Position numbers and translations under genes: made by a program | The notes under the pieces: generated by a model | Told to the model about the DNA's origin: nothing | Seen by the model: the letters and a program-made list of their open reading frames with translations, nothing else | Database searches by the model: none | Part shown: positions 11,023 through 28,600 of the stretch, in pieces | Position numbering within the stretch: position 1 is the first letter of the stretch | Layout of the letters: every line of letters begins with the position of its first letter | Origin: Syngnathus acus | Lineage: Eukaryota > Chordata > Actinopteri > Syngnathiformes > Syngnathidae | NCBI RefSeq assembly: GCF_901709675.1 | Contig: NC_051089.1 | Span: 15,551,976-15,615,975, forward strand | Direction of reading: 5' to 3' | Length of the DNA stretch: 64,000 nt

Positions 11023-14000
11023 TCCCAGACCTCAACCTCCAAGGGCGCAGGTGCCGACCAAAGGGCTGAGGGAACCACTTCATTTTTAAAGAAAATATAG
11101 ACTCGTCACTCAGAATACCCGGCAAGACATTTACCAAATTCATGAACACGCTACACGAGATTTGCCCAAAAATTGAAATACGCCATTTTTTACGAGCAGT
11201 CTACTTTCTGTGACCGAATAAGCAAGTTTGTGGCTGCCGAGGCAGTTCTGTTTACTGAGATGCCCAGTGAGGCACAACGTGGTCCAGAACACGCAAAACT
11301 ACAGTAGACCAAAATGAATGCCCATTTTTATGCCGAGCGCAGACACCACTCTCTACACCCCTATATGTATGTGATTATACATTCATATGATTTTTTTCCA
11401 ATCATAGCTGCCCTCTGAGTGAAACCATAACAGCAATGTGGCCTGTGATGAAAATGCGTTTGTTAGAATGAGTGTTTAGAGGTTGTGGAGCGGAGTTTTC
11501 ATTTCCTATAGAATGAAAGCACTACAACAAGGGCACTTGTTCATAATGTGGCCAGTATTCATTGTAAGACTTAAAAGTTGTCATTGTGGTGAAGGATAAA
11601 GTGCTGATTGACAAGATATTTTGGGCTTGCACTTATTTTCATAATGATTCTGGAGACCAGATGAGGTCCAAAAGCAATTAGCAGATGCAAACAATGAGGT
11701 GTGCTGACTTTCCGTGTTGACGTGGTGCTTCGATAACGATACCTTTCTGCCGATCAATTTGATATCATTTATATAAGGCAGAGCTGAGATTTCTTTTCAA
11801 GCTCATATTGCCGTCAGTTGCTTGCACATCTCACTAACAATTGGATTAAATAGAACGAGATCACATTTTAAGGGGAGTCTGCTGCTTTAGAAATGGAGCG
11901 AAATCCCTAAGTAATGGTGAAGTGGTAAAATGAGCCCGCTATTAAATAGTGATAATACTTGAGCGAAATATTTGCTCCACAATACATATTTCTTTAGAGA
12001 GTACAAAAGTGCGCACATTCATCTTCATAAGTGTGCTGCCTGTTGGTTTTCAAGTATAAGCAGCAAATTGTACTTCACATGAGCACTTCAAAGTTGAAAG
12101 AGTGAGCATCTCGGCTGACCACAGAGCAACGCAACACTAGGCAGGGCGCGTGAGTGTTTAATCCGTGACCTCAGGCCAAGCCATAAGATATATGGTGGTG
12201 AAGAGGTGGCAAAGGCTCGGCTAGTGGGAAAAGGGACGAGCATGAGTCAGGCGGCGAGTCTGCAAGGAGCTGTGGGAGCAGAGGAAGTGTTAACAACATC
12301 ACAAGTAGGAGCCATTCAAGTTACCACGTCAGGAAGCAGAGAGGAGGAGGATGATGCTGATGGTGGCGGCGGTGGCGTGGGAGCGCTTGGCGGTGATGGG
12401 ACACATACATCTTTATCATTAAATCATGTGCAGCCAACAAGGTGAATTGTTCATCCCCAGCCAGTTGATGTGTTACCTCTCACCCTCTTTACGTCACTCC
12501 CCTTTTTTAAAAAAAAAAAAGCCTGTTGCCCACGTGCTTACAGCATTTCCATTTAGCACACTGTAGTAAGAAATCAACTTTAAATGAGTAATATACTTCA
12601 TCAGCCATAGGAGCCTGCCTGTGTGCTACAGCACTTGTTGCTTGTCTCAAACGTGCAATCTCACCGAGTAACCCGAAGTAAAAGGGAACAAGAGGTTGCT
12701 TTATTGATCATAATTCATGTGACTTTCTGATTATTTATACAAATTTGTTGCATACCTGTTGTACAATGACAATGAAAGTATTCTAGTCAAGTCTGCTTGT
12801 TATGATTTAAGTGTCTGCTGTGTTCTTTATTGTACCTGTCCAGCGTGTAATTGAAAAAGATAAGTTTCTTATCATGGTGATGATCATCATCCCATGAGGA
12901 TTTAATAAGACGCTTTCCTGGTTTCGTGCGGTTGTTGTCCTAGGCAGCGATGCTCGGAATGACATCCTGGTTTGATTCACAGCTTTCGTGTTTGTGACAC
13001 AAGTGTGCAATGAGTTGTCACATTGCCGCTATTGTCTCTTCCAGACGCCTACAGGTTCCAGTCAGTATACAGCCCCGTGCACCACCCATGCAGTGTGATT
13101 TCCTCCGACGAGGATGCCCCCCCCCCCCCAACACACACACACACATTAAAAAAAAATAATAATAATAAAAAGTCATTTAAACCAAACGAATGACACAGAC
13201 ACTTTAAGAAAGTTTTGCTTGCTGGCATCGGCTCAGGCGAATCTCACCTATTACTCATGTTGCTTCGTACATTTGGGGCATGGCTTGCAAGCACATCGCC
13301 TCGTCACTGCATAACAATCAGATGGCTCAGTGTTGGCACCGCAACTGATGGAATTTTACTCAAAACAGATTTCGCCTTTGAACTTCCCCATAATCTTCAT
13401 CCAAAAGTATCGTTCCGGGCTGATAAACTCTCAGAGTAGAACTCTTGTGCAGGGGTTGTGGGGGAATTTCGATCATATCTGTGTGAGAGGCAACGTAAGT
13501 ATCATTTGGCTCCTGAACAAGCAACAAGTTATGCGGGAAGCAACGAATGGAATGCTGGTTTTAATTCTGAAAGCGAATTACAGGCCTATAAGCAAGAACG
13601 TGTGTCCGACAAATTGGGTACGTCTTCGTTCGCTGATCGACTACGTTTGACAGCTGTCGGCCAGCCAAGGAGCCCCCCAGTAAGGAACTAGCCCCCGTCA
13701 TAAAAGTTGCCTGCTTGCCGTAGCGTATTTCAATCGCGTAAGAGCCCCTATAATGGCGTTGTCCGGGCGAGTCTGTGCAAGCTTCTCTCTGACAACTCGC
13801 TTTTGTTGATTATTTGTCTTTTCCCGTAAAGCCACCAAGGTTGTTGTTGTTGTGGTGGTGCTTGCTTTTGTTTGTTTGATGGATTTTCTTTTTTTTTTTT
13901 CCTGAGACAGTTTAAGCACGGCGTTATTGCGAAGGGTTATTAGATTCATAAGTCAGCGAAGTGGTGGGCGATCTACTGAGCACAGCAGAACTTCTCATAT

Positions 14001-14600
14001 GATGACTTCAAACAAGACACATTACCTACCAGCATCTGTTGGAGTGAGTGGCTATTAAGACACTTCTATCCAGGACAGCGTAGGGGGGGAAATGGTAAGT
14101 AAGCGTTTGGAATAACACAACATTCTAAGGGTAAAATAGTCGCGTTTGGTGTTTAAAGCTGCATTGCCGCTCGGGCTTGGATGGCTTCTACTTGACAAAG
14201 TCGCTCCAGTATAGCGAGACTGCGTTGTGTGTTGAAGGCTCGTGTTGACAAAGCTTGTGTGGGGGAAAAAAAAAAAGATTGTGTGGCGTTTTAGGGCTAC
14301 GCCGAGGCAGGTAAGGCAACCATGGAATACATGACTGGTCCGTGCGCGTATATGCTGGGGCTTCCAGGTGGGTCGTGCCTGCTGCCAGCGAGAGGCTTTA
14401 TTATACATGCATGTATGTTCTTTTAAAGCAACATGTGCCACTTAAGTGAGACACTTGGAGATCCGGTTCACCGGGTATAGTATCTTTTTAAGGCGGATTT
14501 AAACAGGGCGGCTGGACCGTTTTTTTTGTTTTGTTGTTTTTTGGGTTGGTTTGGTTTCATTAATAGGAGCCGCTATCTGGAAGGAAATGTCCACCCGACA
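11023..14600. other. Intergenic upstream of bdnf, no gene recognised
   Basis: No coding homology seen. Contains a poly-C/(CA)n tract near 13,117-13,145. From about 13.2 kb onward CpG dinucleotides become more frequent, which is consistent with approaching the bdnf promoter cluster. A splice-donor-like GGTAAGTAAG at 14,094 is noted, but no exon can be defined. Confidence 0.4.
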
Positions 14601-14639
14601 TGTGATCAAATATTAACGCGGTTGGTTTTGGCAGAGAGG

Positions 14640-14780
14640 GGAAATACACGTGACAAGAGCAGCAGCAGCAGCAGCAGTTTTTTTTTCTTTCTTTCTTTTT
14701 TTTAAGTGGGCACTCAACAAAAGTATCCAGATATTTCTGTGGCCCCCTCATACTGTAGTAGTTCCCCGGGCTGTGTGATG
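14640..14780 (+). promoter_or_regulatory. Candidate bdnf promoter IV region
   Basis: Lies directly upstream of the exon IV-like sequence. Contains an E-box ACACGTGACA at about 14,646, the same core motif as the USF-binding element of mammalian BDNF promoter IV, next to a (CAG)n run. I do not see an obvious consensus CRE (TGACGTCA). Assignment rests on position and one motif. Confidence 0.35.
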
Positions 14781-14894
14781 CTTTCAGCACATTGGACAGA
14801 GGCACCGGAGCCGTGCATGGACTAAACGCGCACACTGTGGACGCCAACTCTCTTCCCCCCTTTGCCAAACCTGGGATTGTTTTTCCAACTTTTG
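14780..14894 (+). other. bdnf: Candidate bdnf 5' untranslated exon (exon IV-like)
   Basis: The stretch TTCAGCACATTGGACAGAGG at about 14,791 closely resembles a block I remember from mammalian BDNF exon IV. A good splice donor, TTTG|GTAAGA, follows at 14,894/14,895. The 5' boundary is not determined. Known BDNF genes have several untranslated first exons, each with its own promoter, spliced to one coding exon; here the coding exon starts at 24,784. The match is from memory and should be aligned. Confidence 0.5.
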
Positions 14895-15129
14895 GTAAGA
14901 TTATTTTCAGGGAGACGGTTGTCTTTTACATCAGATTTAAAGAGAGGGGGGAAATTCAAACGGGAGAGAGAGGAGTAGGGGGGAAAGAAAAGCGCATGTG
15001 CTTTTTTTGTAGAGCACTGTCAAAGTTAAAACATTAGGCTGTCCGCTGTTTTTCTTTTGCCTTTTTGTTGTTTTTGTTTATTTTTATTTTTTTTCTGCAC
15101 TGCACATTGTCAGTACCCTTAAGCCCCCC

Positions 15130-15213
15130 CACACTGCGTTTAAACTTTGGGACATGCAAGCGTTGGTCGCGGAGATCTAACCACGCACATAGTGGTTGTC
15201 AGCCCTTGTAAAG
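15130..15213 (+). other. Candidate bdnf 5' untranslated exon
   Basis: A CpG-containing stretch ends in a strong donor, TAAAG|GTAAGAG (exon end 15,213). Its position within the bdnf 5' cluster fits a further alternative first exon. There is no homology that I recognise, and the 5' boundary is a guess. Confidence 0.3.
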
Positions 15214-19985
<4,772 letters not shown>

Positions 19986-20299
19986 AGCCAGCCAGCCAGC
20001 CGCTGGTCACATGTTGCAGCGTCATCGTGTAGTAAAGTTGCTCGACTTCCACACAGGCTCCCCATTGCAAGCTCCACGGCTCTCTTGTCTTGTCTTCATC
20101 CCGCCACTGGTTTGCTCCTCCTCCTCAACCTCCTCCTCCTCCTTCCTCCTCCTCCTCTTCCTCAGCTGCTGCTGCTGCGGCGGCATGCAGGCGACAACTT
20201 GGCTTTCACACAACATCTCCACCGGAGCCGTCCAGCCATGGGAGTGCATGACCTCATCCATGCAATTTCCACCATCAATAATTTAATGTATTTGCTCCA

Positions 20300-20443
20300 A
20301 ACTTGAAGAGAGATCCTGAAGCTTGTCAGGAGGACACAGAGAGGAAAGTATCGCTAAAGTCTAAATTACTCAGGGAGTTGCCCAGGACAGCCCAGATGAC
20401 ACTGTCCTGTTGAATGGTCTGTTTTACGACTGGGCAGCACAAG
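20300..20443 (+). other. Candidate bdnf 5' untranslated exon
   Basis: The sequence ends in GGGCAGCACAAG|GTACGT, a good donor at 20,443/20,444, and is preceded by CpG-rich, TCC-rich DNA (19.9-20.2 kb) typical of a promoter. It is the closest candidate first exon to the coding exon (about 4.3 kb intron). The 5' end is uncertain, and no homologue is recognised from memory. Confidence 0.35.
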
Positions 20444-20978
20444 GTACGTTTCTCTCCCAACTTCTTTGTAGCTATATTGGATGCTGCTGTTTGTTATTGA
20501 GCTGTATGTTAAGACAAACAAAAGTTGGTGCTAGGTTTGTGTGCTGTGTGTCTGAAATAACCCCATCAAGTGTCGTTATCCTGTGGACAGGCAGCGCCGC
20601 GGCCCCAGGGGGGAGTATGTGTAATCTTATCCCGCCGTTCATTAATAAAAAACGGACTTATTATGTTGATTGGGTTTCCAAAGCAGAAGAAGGACTCACT
20701 TGTGTAATACTATAACTCAAAAGTAAGACGCCTGTTTCACCACTGGACAGTGATAAGCATTGGGCTAGTTTTTCGTCTTGAGTGGCAGCATTTAGTAAAA
20801 ACATTCTATAAGTTTTTAGAAACATCATCAACGTAAAACGGGTTCAAAACTAACAAGTTCCGAGGCAAAAAACAAAACTTGGATTCATCACTCATTAAGA
20901 CTTTATGGGAAACCCGAGACCGGCCACTTTGGTCCACTTCTTGGTGTTGTGTTTGCCCTGGGTGTCTTCAAATTACTG

Positions 20979-21075
<97 letters not shown>

Positions 21076-24000
21076 AGACGGAAGAGGATGGTAAAGCTTG
21101 CCAATATTCTACGGTCTCGGGCGCCATCTAGTGTGCAAAGTGTATAACTGCAATGCCCCAATTTCAAAATTTGTGCAGTAATCTCCTTGTGATCGGGTGA
21201 TTTCTGGGTTTAAATGAATACTTTGAATCGAATTTTAAGTAGATTTGACATCGACTAGCATATGACTGCATTTTTTTTTCCGATGGAGGTGAATTCTCCT
21301 AATCAATGCCGACTGCTGCAATGTGTGGGAGGGAGGCGACCGCTTTGGACAGCACAGCTCAGACAGCAGTAGTTTGAATTCTTGTTGGCTTCAAAATGGC
21401 AGTTGATAAGGCTTGGCTCTGAGACCAGGTGTGATCCCCTGTTGCTGCTCCTGCAGTATACAGTATTGCTAAATATGCTCGGATTAAAAACAGATCTCCA
21501 GGCAGCAATGTTCCACATGTGTAAGCTGTTACCAATGACAGCCTGATTTGCTTTTTTTTTTTTTTTTACTGCATATATTATAGTACCCAAGGGTTGTCCT
21601 TAATCTAATTTCATGTGTGCATGTTTGTTTTCCCACTGTTGTTATAGCTGAACATTTGGCATTGAGTTCTGTGCACGTTGGACGTGACCAAACATGCTGC
21701 TTGGTAAACACTTCCACTTCGCAAGGTTGTTGAGGAATTGAACAAAGTGTACAAAACACAAGCAAGACATGACAGATAACAAATGTTGCTATACAGTCCA
21801 ATCTGATGTTTATCTCTCATATTGAAGTTTTTCGATGGGGGGGTAGATTATACCATAAAGTCTAGCAAAGGTATATGGTTAATAATCACAAGGAATGCTA
21901 GCCCTTTCATGTCCTTTAGAAACTTTTCATCATCTGTCATATGAGGTATTTAGCGCTGTAATCCCCACCTGGTGCAAAGAATAAACACGAGACTAAGTTA
22001 CATATGGCAGCCTGCAGGCCGTGCCCTCAAAGCAGGCGAACAGGTGGTCATTTGGTGCGTGTGGACGTCCAAAAGGCCACACGCTCACCTGCTCGCATTG
22101 TTCCGTGCGCTTCGTGGCTTGAGGTGTGTCACCGCGCATGAAAAGCATGTTTGAGCAGTGCTTATTGAGGCCTTTGTGTGCGTACCCCCCCCCCCCCCCC
22201 CCCCCCGCTTCATGTTATCTATCTGGCGGAAGGGATGGGTTGGATGGATAGATGAATAAATGCAAGGAAGGAAATGCTGCCCCTCAATGGTCAAGACTTA
22301 ATTATTGGACACAAATCAATACCCAAGTCCAGATACTGCAATAAATCCTCTGGAACATCTGGATCCCCCCTCGCTTGAGTTTTCATGCCCATTGTGTTAA
22401 ACACAGAAACACATGCTGTTATGCACTGTGAAAATCCTGCAGTGCGCGGAACATCTTCCTCGGCCGCTTGTATAATTCTCAGCCGGTCCCACAGCAATTA
22501 AATGATTCATTGGCTTTATTGCGTTTTAACAGGATGTTGATTGAGAACATGAGCCATATTGATCGCCCTGATGGAAACAGGAAATCACAGAGATATAAAT
22601 ACAATCATTTGTTGTTCCCGGTGTGAGCGTACCTGGGGGAATTGCATGCAATTGCGCGCTGTTGAGTGGCATTACCCCCAGCAACCTCCTCTTCTCCATT
22701 CTCTCCCCTGTGGAGACCTGGAAGAGACGTCATCTGTGGTTGTTATGCTGCGAAATGACGCCGCCACCCTCTCCACCCCCTGCTGCTGCAATATTACCCC
22801 TGTGGTCGGTTACGGAAGATGCAGCACTTTGTCTGCGCCATTTCCAGCATGAAGTTTGACGCCTAACAGTAATCAGCCCTCTCCCTTCATTTCCTTGATG
22901 TGGAAGTGGAACCATTTGTGTGCAGTGCTGATAATAATATCAGCCTAAATGCATCCTACACATAAAGCTCGTGACTGGCATCCGTCCCGTAAAGCAACAT
23001 GATTTTTCAGTGCTGGGAAGGCCCGCGTACATCTCCTGATTGGAATCCAAACAACAATGAGGGGTTAATCGGTGAGGTGCATTAGCGTGTAATTACATTT
23101 CACCAGCATGGATTTGCGTTTTACACCATTCTTTGTCCTTATTGTGGTTTAATTGGCGAGAGGGCAAAATACCCCCAATCTTCTTACAAGACGGCCCCTC
23201 CCTATGCATCCTCCTTGGAGCACACACACTTTGTGGAGGCGCACGCGCGCGCGTCCCTGAGCTTGGGGAATGAGTGGCTCATTAGGAAGAAGGATGTGAT
23301 ATTCTGAATAGACTGGGAGACTCCCAGCACATCTATTTTTAGAGCCGATATCTCTATGGCAGTCACCGGTGTTGTTTAATTGCAGCCCCAGACACCAATT
23401 AAGAAGGAAACAAATGCGTTGAAGGGCGGGGCTTGCTCCTTCTTTACGGTAAAGGTCCTTGTGTCCATTCAGAGGGGAGGGTGTGTGTGTGTGTGTGTCT
23501 TTGTTCTCTACATATTCCTGTAAAAGGTTGGGACGTGCGTGGTACACTCACAGCCATGATCACTTTTCTTTTTCTTCTAAATAAGTCCATCATTGAAGAC
23601 AAGTCATTTCTGTAAGGATGACTTTCTACTTAGATCATTTGCATGTGCACAGTGTTGGAGTGACACCTAGCAGGGTTTAATCATCATGTCAGTGTAAAGA
23701 TTGGCACCTTCCCTGGTAGCGAAGATGACACATTTTTTGAGTCATTCGTGTCCTGCTGGGTTCAGCCTGGAGAGTTATGGAGTCATCCACCTGTTCGCTG
23801 CAAAGTTCTCCCTACTTAGGATTGGAATTTTCTTGCTAAACAAATCATTCCCATGTTTTCAGTGTTTTCGTATTGGATGTCCCTTTATCAAACACGCAAA
23901 ATAAAAAAAACGTACTCTCTTACGTCAACACATGACAACTGTCCGCATTGTTGGTGCGTAACACCTCAAATTCAGCCATTATGTGTAGGTTCAGATGCAA

Positions 24001-24783
24001 AACATATAATTGTGTCCATCAAGCGTAAACAGGGTCAACTGCTGACAAGAGTTTAATTGTATTTGTCCAGCCTCATCCTGCTGTGTGGCAGTCTCAGCAG
24101 CGTGTTCTATGACAATGCCAAAACTAGTAAATGATGCCACGCTCAAATGCAAAAGGTCGGGATTTCTGTATCTCAGCAACACAAATTATAGGATGCAGAG
24201 GGTCACATTGGAGGATTTTTTTTTCTTTGCTGTAATAAGGAAGACTTCCAGCATGGTTCAAACACTTATAATAATAATAATAAATTCCTCCAGCAAAAGC
24301 GCCTTATTTTTGTTTGTTGGGCTACTTTGTGGTCGCTGAAACAAGACAAAAGAAAGTTGTTATAACATCTCCAAAACTTGTGCAGTCATGGAACAAGCCA
24401 ATGAACAAAGCAACAGGTGTTAAACATGCTACTTTTTGCTAGAGCTGCTTCCACCTGCGATTACCTCGGGGAGTTAGTTGTATATGGTACAGTACAAATA
24501 CGACACACAAAGGGTTTATTTATCGACAGTCACTCGGCGCTCTGTGATGTGAAGCGCATCTTATCGATGCCAAGCCTCGCATATGAATCGGATGATCCTG
24601 ATTTACGCATGTGAGGGAACCACTGGCAAGATTCAGTGTGATTGCAAACATTTGATGAAGCTAGTCTCTGGGGAGACTTCGAATATTCAATTCAATTGAT
24701 TATGACTCACAATGACAAGCCAACTGTCCACTAACTAGCCGGGTGTCCCCTTCCTTCCCTTTTGTCTTTCTTTGTCCCTCCAG
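20444..24783 (+). other. Last bdnf intron (inferred)
   Basis: Bounded by the candidate donor at 20,444 and a clear acceptor TTTGTCCCTCCAG ending at 24,783. Contains an (ATCT)n microsatellite (20,979-21,075), a poly-C run (22,185-22,206), a short (AAT)n run near 24,270 and no recognisable gene. Confidence 0.45.
20979..21075. repeat. (ATCT)n microsatellite
   Basis: Tetranucleotide array of about 24 units with no interruptions seen. Confidence 0.97.
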
Positions 24784-24804
24784 TTCCACCAGGTTAGAAG
24801 AGTG

Positions 24805-25617
24805 ATGACCATCCTGTTCCTTACTATGGTTATTTCATACTTCAGTTGCATGAGAGCTGTGCCCCTGAGAGACGCCCCAGGCATGCAGGGCCATCGGACG
24901 GAAGGCTACCTGGGCGCCGCCGCGCCGGTCGCAAGAGGCCGGGGGACTCCACAGAGTGGTGGCGGGCCGGGCCAGCGTGGGATGCCCTCGCTCGCAGACA
25001 CCTTTGAGCAGGTGATAGAGGAGCTGCTGGAGGTGGAGGGGGAGGCAGAGGCGGCACAGATGGGACAGAGGGGAGATAGGAGCCAGGGAGGCGGGGGTCC
25101 GGCTTCAGACGCGGCCACCGAAAGCAAGGATGTCGACGTGTACGACTCGCGGGTGATGATCAGCAACCAAGTGCCTTTGGAGCCGCCGTTGCTCTTTCTT
25201 CTGGAGGAATACAAAAACTATCTGGATGCTGCTAATATGTCCATGAGGGTGCGGCGACACTCTGACCCCTCGCGACGTGGAGAGCTCAGCGTTTGTGACA
25301 GTATTAGCCAGTGGGTGACAGCGGTGGATAAAAAGACGGCGATAGACATGTCGGGGCAGACGGTTACCGTCATGGAAAAGGTTCCCGTCCCCAACGGCCA
25401 ACTGAAGCAATACTTTTACGAGACCAAATGCAACCCCATGGGGTACACGAAAGACGGCTGCAGAGGAATAGACAAGCGGCATTATAACTCCCAATGCAGG
25501 ACAACCCAGTCCTACGTGCGAGCCCTCACCATGGATAGCAAAAAGAAGATCGGCTGGCGGTTTATAAGGATAGACACTTCCTGTGTATGCACATTGACCA
25601 TTAAAAGAGGGAGATAA
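24805..25617 (+). CDS. bdnf: Brain-derived neurotrophic factor precursor (single coding exon)
   Basis: Secreted neurotrophin; the mature dimer activates TrkB and the pro-form binds p75NTR/sortilin. The exon begins after the acceptor at 24,783. The first ATG in frame (24,805) gives 270 residues, the usual teleost length. Residues 1-18 are a signal peptide ([18 protein letters not shown]). The pro-domain carries an Asn-Met-Ser glycosylation sequon and ends in RVRR (148-151), a furin site. The 119-residue mature domain starts [15 protein letters not shown] and ends TLTIKRGR, with the six cystine-knot cysteines. Two Gly/Arg/Glu-rich low-complexity stretches lengthen the pro-domain relative to mammals. 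The mature domain has Tyr where human has Trp in the RHWNSQC motif. As in mammals, an upstream first exon could add a few residues before FHQVRRV. Identity is certain. Confidence 0.98.
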   Translation: MTILFLTMVISYFSCMRAVPLRDAPGMQGHRTEGYLGAAAPVARGRGTPQSGGGPGQRGMPSLADTFEQVIEELLEVEGEAEAAQMGQRGDRSQGGGGPASDAATESKDVDVYDSRVMISNQVPLEPPLLFLLEEYKNYLDAANMSMRVRRHSDPSRRGELSVCDSISQWVTAVDKKTAIDMSGQTVTVMEKVPVPNGQLKQYFYETKCNPMGYTKDGCRGIDKRHYNSQCRTTQSYVRALTMDSKKKIGWRFIRIDTSCVCTLTIKRGR

Positions 25618-26233
25618 TGTATAAAATGTATAGATTTTATTGAAGAGTTTAAAAAAGAGAATACAGAGAAAATATCTATTTGTATATATACATAACAGGG
25701 TAAATTATTCCGTCAAATGAAAATTTTATGGACTGCATGTAAAAAAAAGATGAAGTTTATACAGTAAAAGTGATATAACAGTCTATTTATTGAACATATT
25801 CATGACCTTGTAAACGATTAAAAAAAATCTGATCAGTCATTTGCTCCCACTTTAAATTACTATATCACATTCCTCAAGACATTGTGGATTTGTTTATGTT
25901 GCCAAGATTTACAAAATGAGGTGGAAAAAAAACAGGCACGGAATGAGAGGACAGTTCCATCTTCAAAAGCTTGCATGCTGCTTCAATTGTGAATTGAGAA
26001 ATTCTCCACTTACAAAAAAATAATAATAAGAGGCTGACCAAAAAAAAAAAAAATCAACTTTCCGTTTACATACTCAGCGGAAAACAACTTTCCTCTCCAG
26101 TAATTTATCTGTTTACTGTTCTAAACTTCTCAAGGTATAATGTTGGGATTACATACTATGTCAAGGTGCTGTTGTCAAAGCTTTGCTGTTTATTTTTTTA
26201 TTCCCACCAGAGTAAGATATATATTAAAAAAAA

Positions 26234-26295
<62 letters not shown>

Positions 26296-26390
26296 TATGT
26301 TTCTGGGTTAATATTATTCATTTTGTATGTTGTGAAGTTGTTTGCAATATTAAACTGAAATATTTGAAGAAATAAAAATGACTATAGGCA
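25618..26390 (+). other. bdnf: bdnf 3' UTR (proximal part)
   Basis: Blocks such as TATTTGTATATATACATAAC, 'cagggtaaattattc', 'gaagtttatacagta' and GCATGCTGCTTCAATTGTG match what I remember of the mammalian BDNF 3' UTR, so this non-coding region is deeply conserved. A (TA)n tract (26,239-26,291) interrupts it, and an AATAAA occurs near 26,371. Where transcripts really end cannot be told from sequence. Confidence 0.7.
26239..26291. repeat. (TA)n microsatellite
   Basis: About 53 bp of alternating TA within the inferred bdnf 3' UTR; self-complementary in RNA. Confidence 0.95.
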
Positions 26391-28600
26391 ACTGAAAAAC
26401 AAAACCAATGTGGATAAAGTTTCAACCCTCCATTTTTAGTTATAGTCACAAGTACTGACGCACATAAAACACATCAATCAGCCGCCAAATTGACCAAAAT
26501 TAACCAATAATGTCAAATTGGGACTGATGAAAAATGTCAGGATCCGAAGGGAACTTGGAACTTTGGGCTTTTCAGAGAGAGAGACGGTTGTTGAAATGGG
26601 TGAACTACAAAAGAGCAGTGGCACTCATTTACAAGTGTTCACAGGCATGGTCTTTATTGTCACTCAACCTACACCATAATCCCACAATCAGAAATAATCC
26701 TCACAAACACAAGGAAAAAAGTGTCTGCACGATCAAGTTTCGACTTGTGAAGTTAGGCTCTGGGTGCTCTTGGCACATACTTAAAGGCTTCAGCCGGCCC
26801 ATGCATCTGTGCACAACTTCAGTGAATCCCATCCTGATGTGTCTTCAACAAAAGATCAGTCATCAGGGCATTCATTGAGTGGTACAATCACAAAGACCTG
26901 AAGCAAACCGACTTGTCTGTTTCCTGAGGGGTAAGGTTGTCACGGGTTCATTCCATCAACAGCCCATGAAACACCATTTTCTTTCACATCTTTATAACTC
27001 TACTGGTGCATTCAGTTGTTCACAATTTAGAAAAGAGGGTGCACATACAATAAACAAAAACAACCCAATTATATAAATTACGTAACTTTTGTTCTAATGT
27101 ATGCAACGTTCACCTCAATTTCCTTCACCACCACCTATTTGAGGATAAGAAGAAGCCTTGAAAGAGGATTGGAACTTGCCCTTTGAAATTTGGGAAGCTG
27201 CTGAAGAAAATGTCCAGGACCAGAGAACTGATCCTCGCTTCTCTTTCCAGCCCATGAAATGTGGTGAGAATTTACTGTGCTTTCCTTTCATACACGAAAT
27301 GTAAGGAAGGATTCATACAGCTGCTCAAAAGGTATGATCATCATCACTCTATATGTGTCCAACAACAGGCACAGTCATAGTAAGGAAATGCTGAAATTAT
27401 ATTGCAGCAGTTTTGTAGCTAATTATATGTATGCTACATATAATGTATGCTTAAGCTAATGTGATCACTACACAATGCAAAACTTTAATGGTACACATTC
27501 CTGAGGGACAGTACAAATTTGTCAGCTAAAGCCATCTTATAACAGGCATTTCTGCTCAATGTTTAAAACAACAAAATCCCTAGGTAACTTGTAGGGGGGT
27601 CTTCCCCATCTAAAAGACTAACTAACCAACTAACTAATTCACTCAATCAAACTGCCATAACAGATCAATCCATGGCATCATAGTTGCGGTTGGCCAATAG
27701 AGGGCACTAAGGAGTCGCCCCAGCACTCAGGAAGAACACGTGAGAAAAATTAAATTAAATGGAAGAAATATCTTGAAATAAAGTACATCAATATAGTACG
27801 GGAAGTAAGAAAAATATGATTATCAGAATTATGAAAACAACTTTTGTCCATTTAGTATTTCAGGTATGGGGTGCAAAATATATATAATATAAATATTAAA
27901 AGTGCAGTTGGCTCTGACTGTTGAAAAGGGGTTCAAGATTTACTTTTTCATTGGACCTCTACAATTTACATACTGCAGGTGGGTTTGCGAGCATTTGTTG
28001 GTACTTGCTAACTTTAATACTGCTAACCAGACAAGAGAATTTGTAAGTAAACTGGTAAGATTTTCTGTCTAACTTTCGTATGGAATTTTATGATTTAATC
28101 TGACTTTAATCAATCAGAGGCAATACGTAACGCCATGCAAAAATTGAGCAGTATCCAGTGGCATTGATAACACTAAAGACATAGGTACATTTGTTTCTTT
28201 TATTTGCAGCCAACTTTTATCAAATCCTTATTTAAGTTAGTTCATTTAAAGAATTTTAACACAGTGTTAATGTTACAGTGGTTTACATATAATTTTTAGG
28301 AATAAAATTAAGGATTTCACTTGCCAGGGGTCTCAAACTCCAGATTCAAATCATCATAATCAGTATTGTTTTTGGGGGGGGGGGGGTTGAAGAGGTAATT
28401 AACATTCAGGAGAATGGTATTAAACCAGTTCACCGATTAATCCAAATAGACTGCAAAAACAATCAGCGTTGCTGTCACTTAACTATTCTTTTTGAAACGT
28501 AAATTCAAATTAAATTTCGTTGCGAGCCTCTGTTTTCCAGCGTTACCTGAACGCACCACGACACTGGCCTCTAGCCTAGCCTGCTAATTTAGCTAATCTG
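26391..28600. other. bdnf-lin7c intergenic region
   Basis: No gene recognised. May include distal bdnf 3' UTR. At 28,325 CAGGGGTCTCAAACTC looks like a hAT-type transposon terminus, followed by a poly-G run at 28,374-28,386. Confidence 0.45.

Noticed and set aside
12206-12445. 79-codon frame rich in Gly/Asp as a possible gene or bdnf exon I
   Set aside because: Low-complexity GGT/GAG repeats, no splice signals that fit, no homology.
20879-21131. Open frames with Ile-Tyr-Leu-Ser repeats
   Set aside because: Translation of the (ATCT)n array.
24772-24804. Upstream extension of the BDNF frame
   Set aside because: These codons are intron plus the splice acceptor and begin with TTG; the real start within this exon is the ATG at 24,805.
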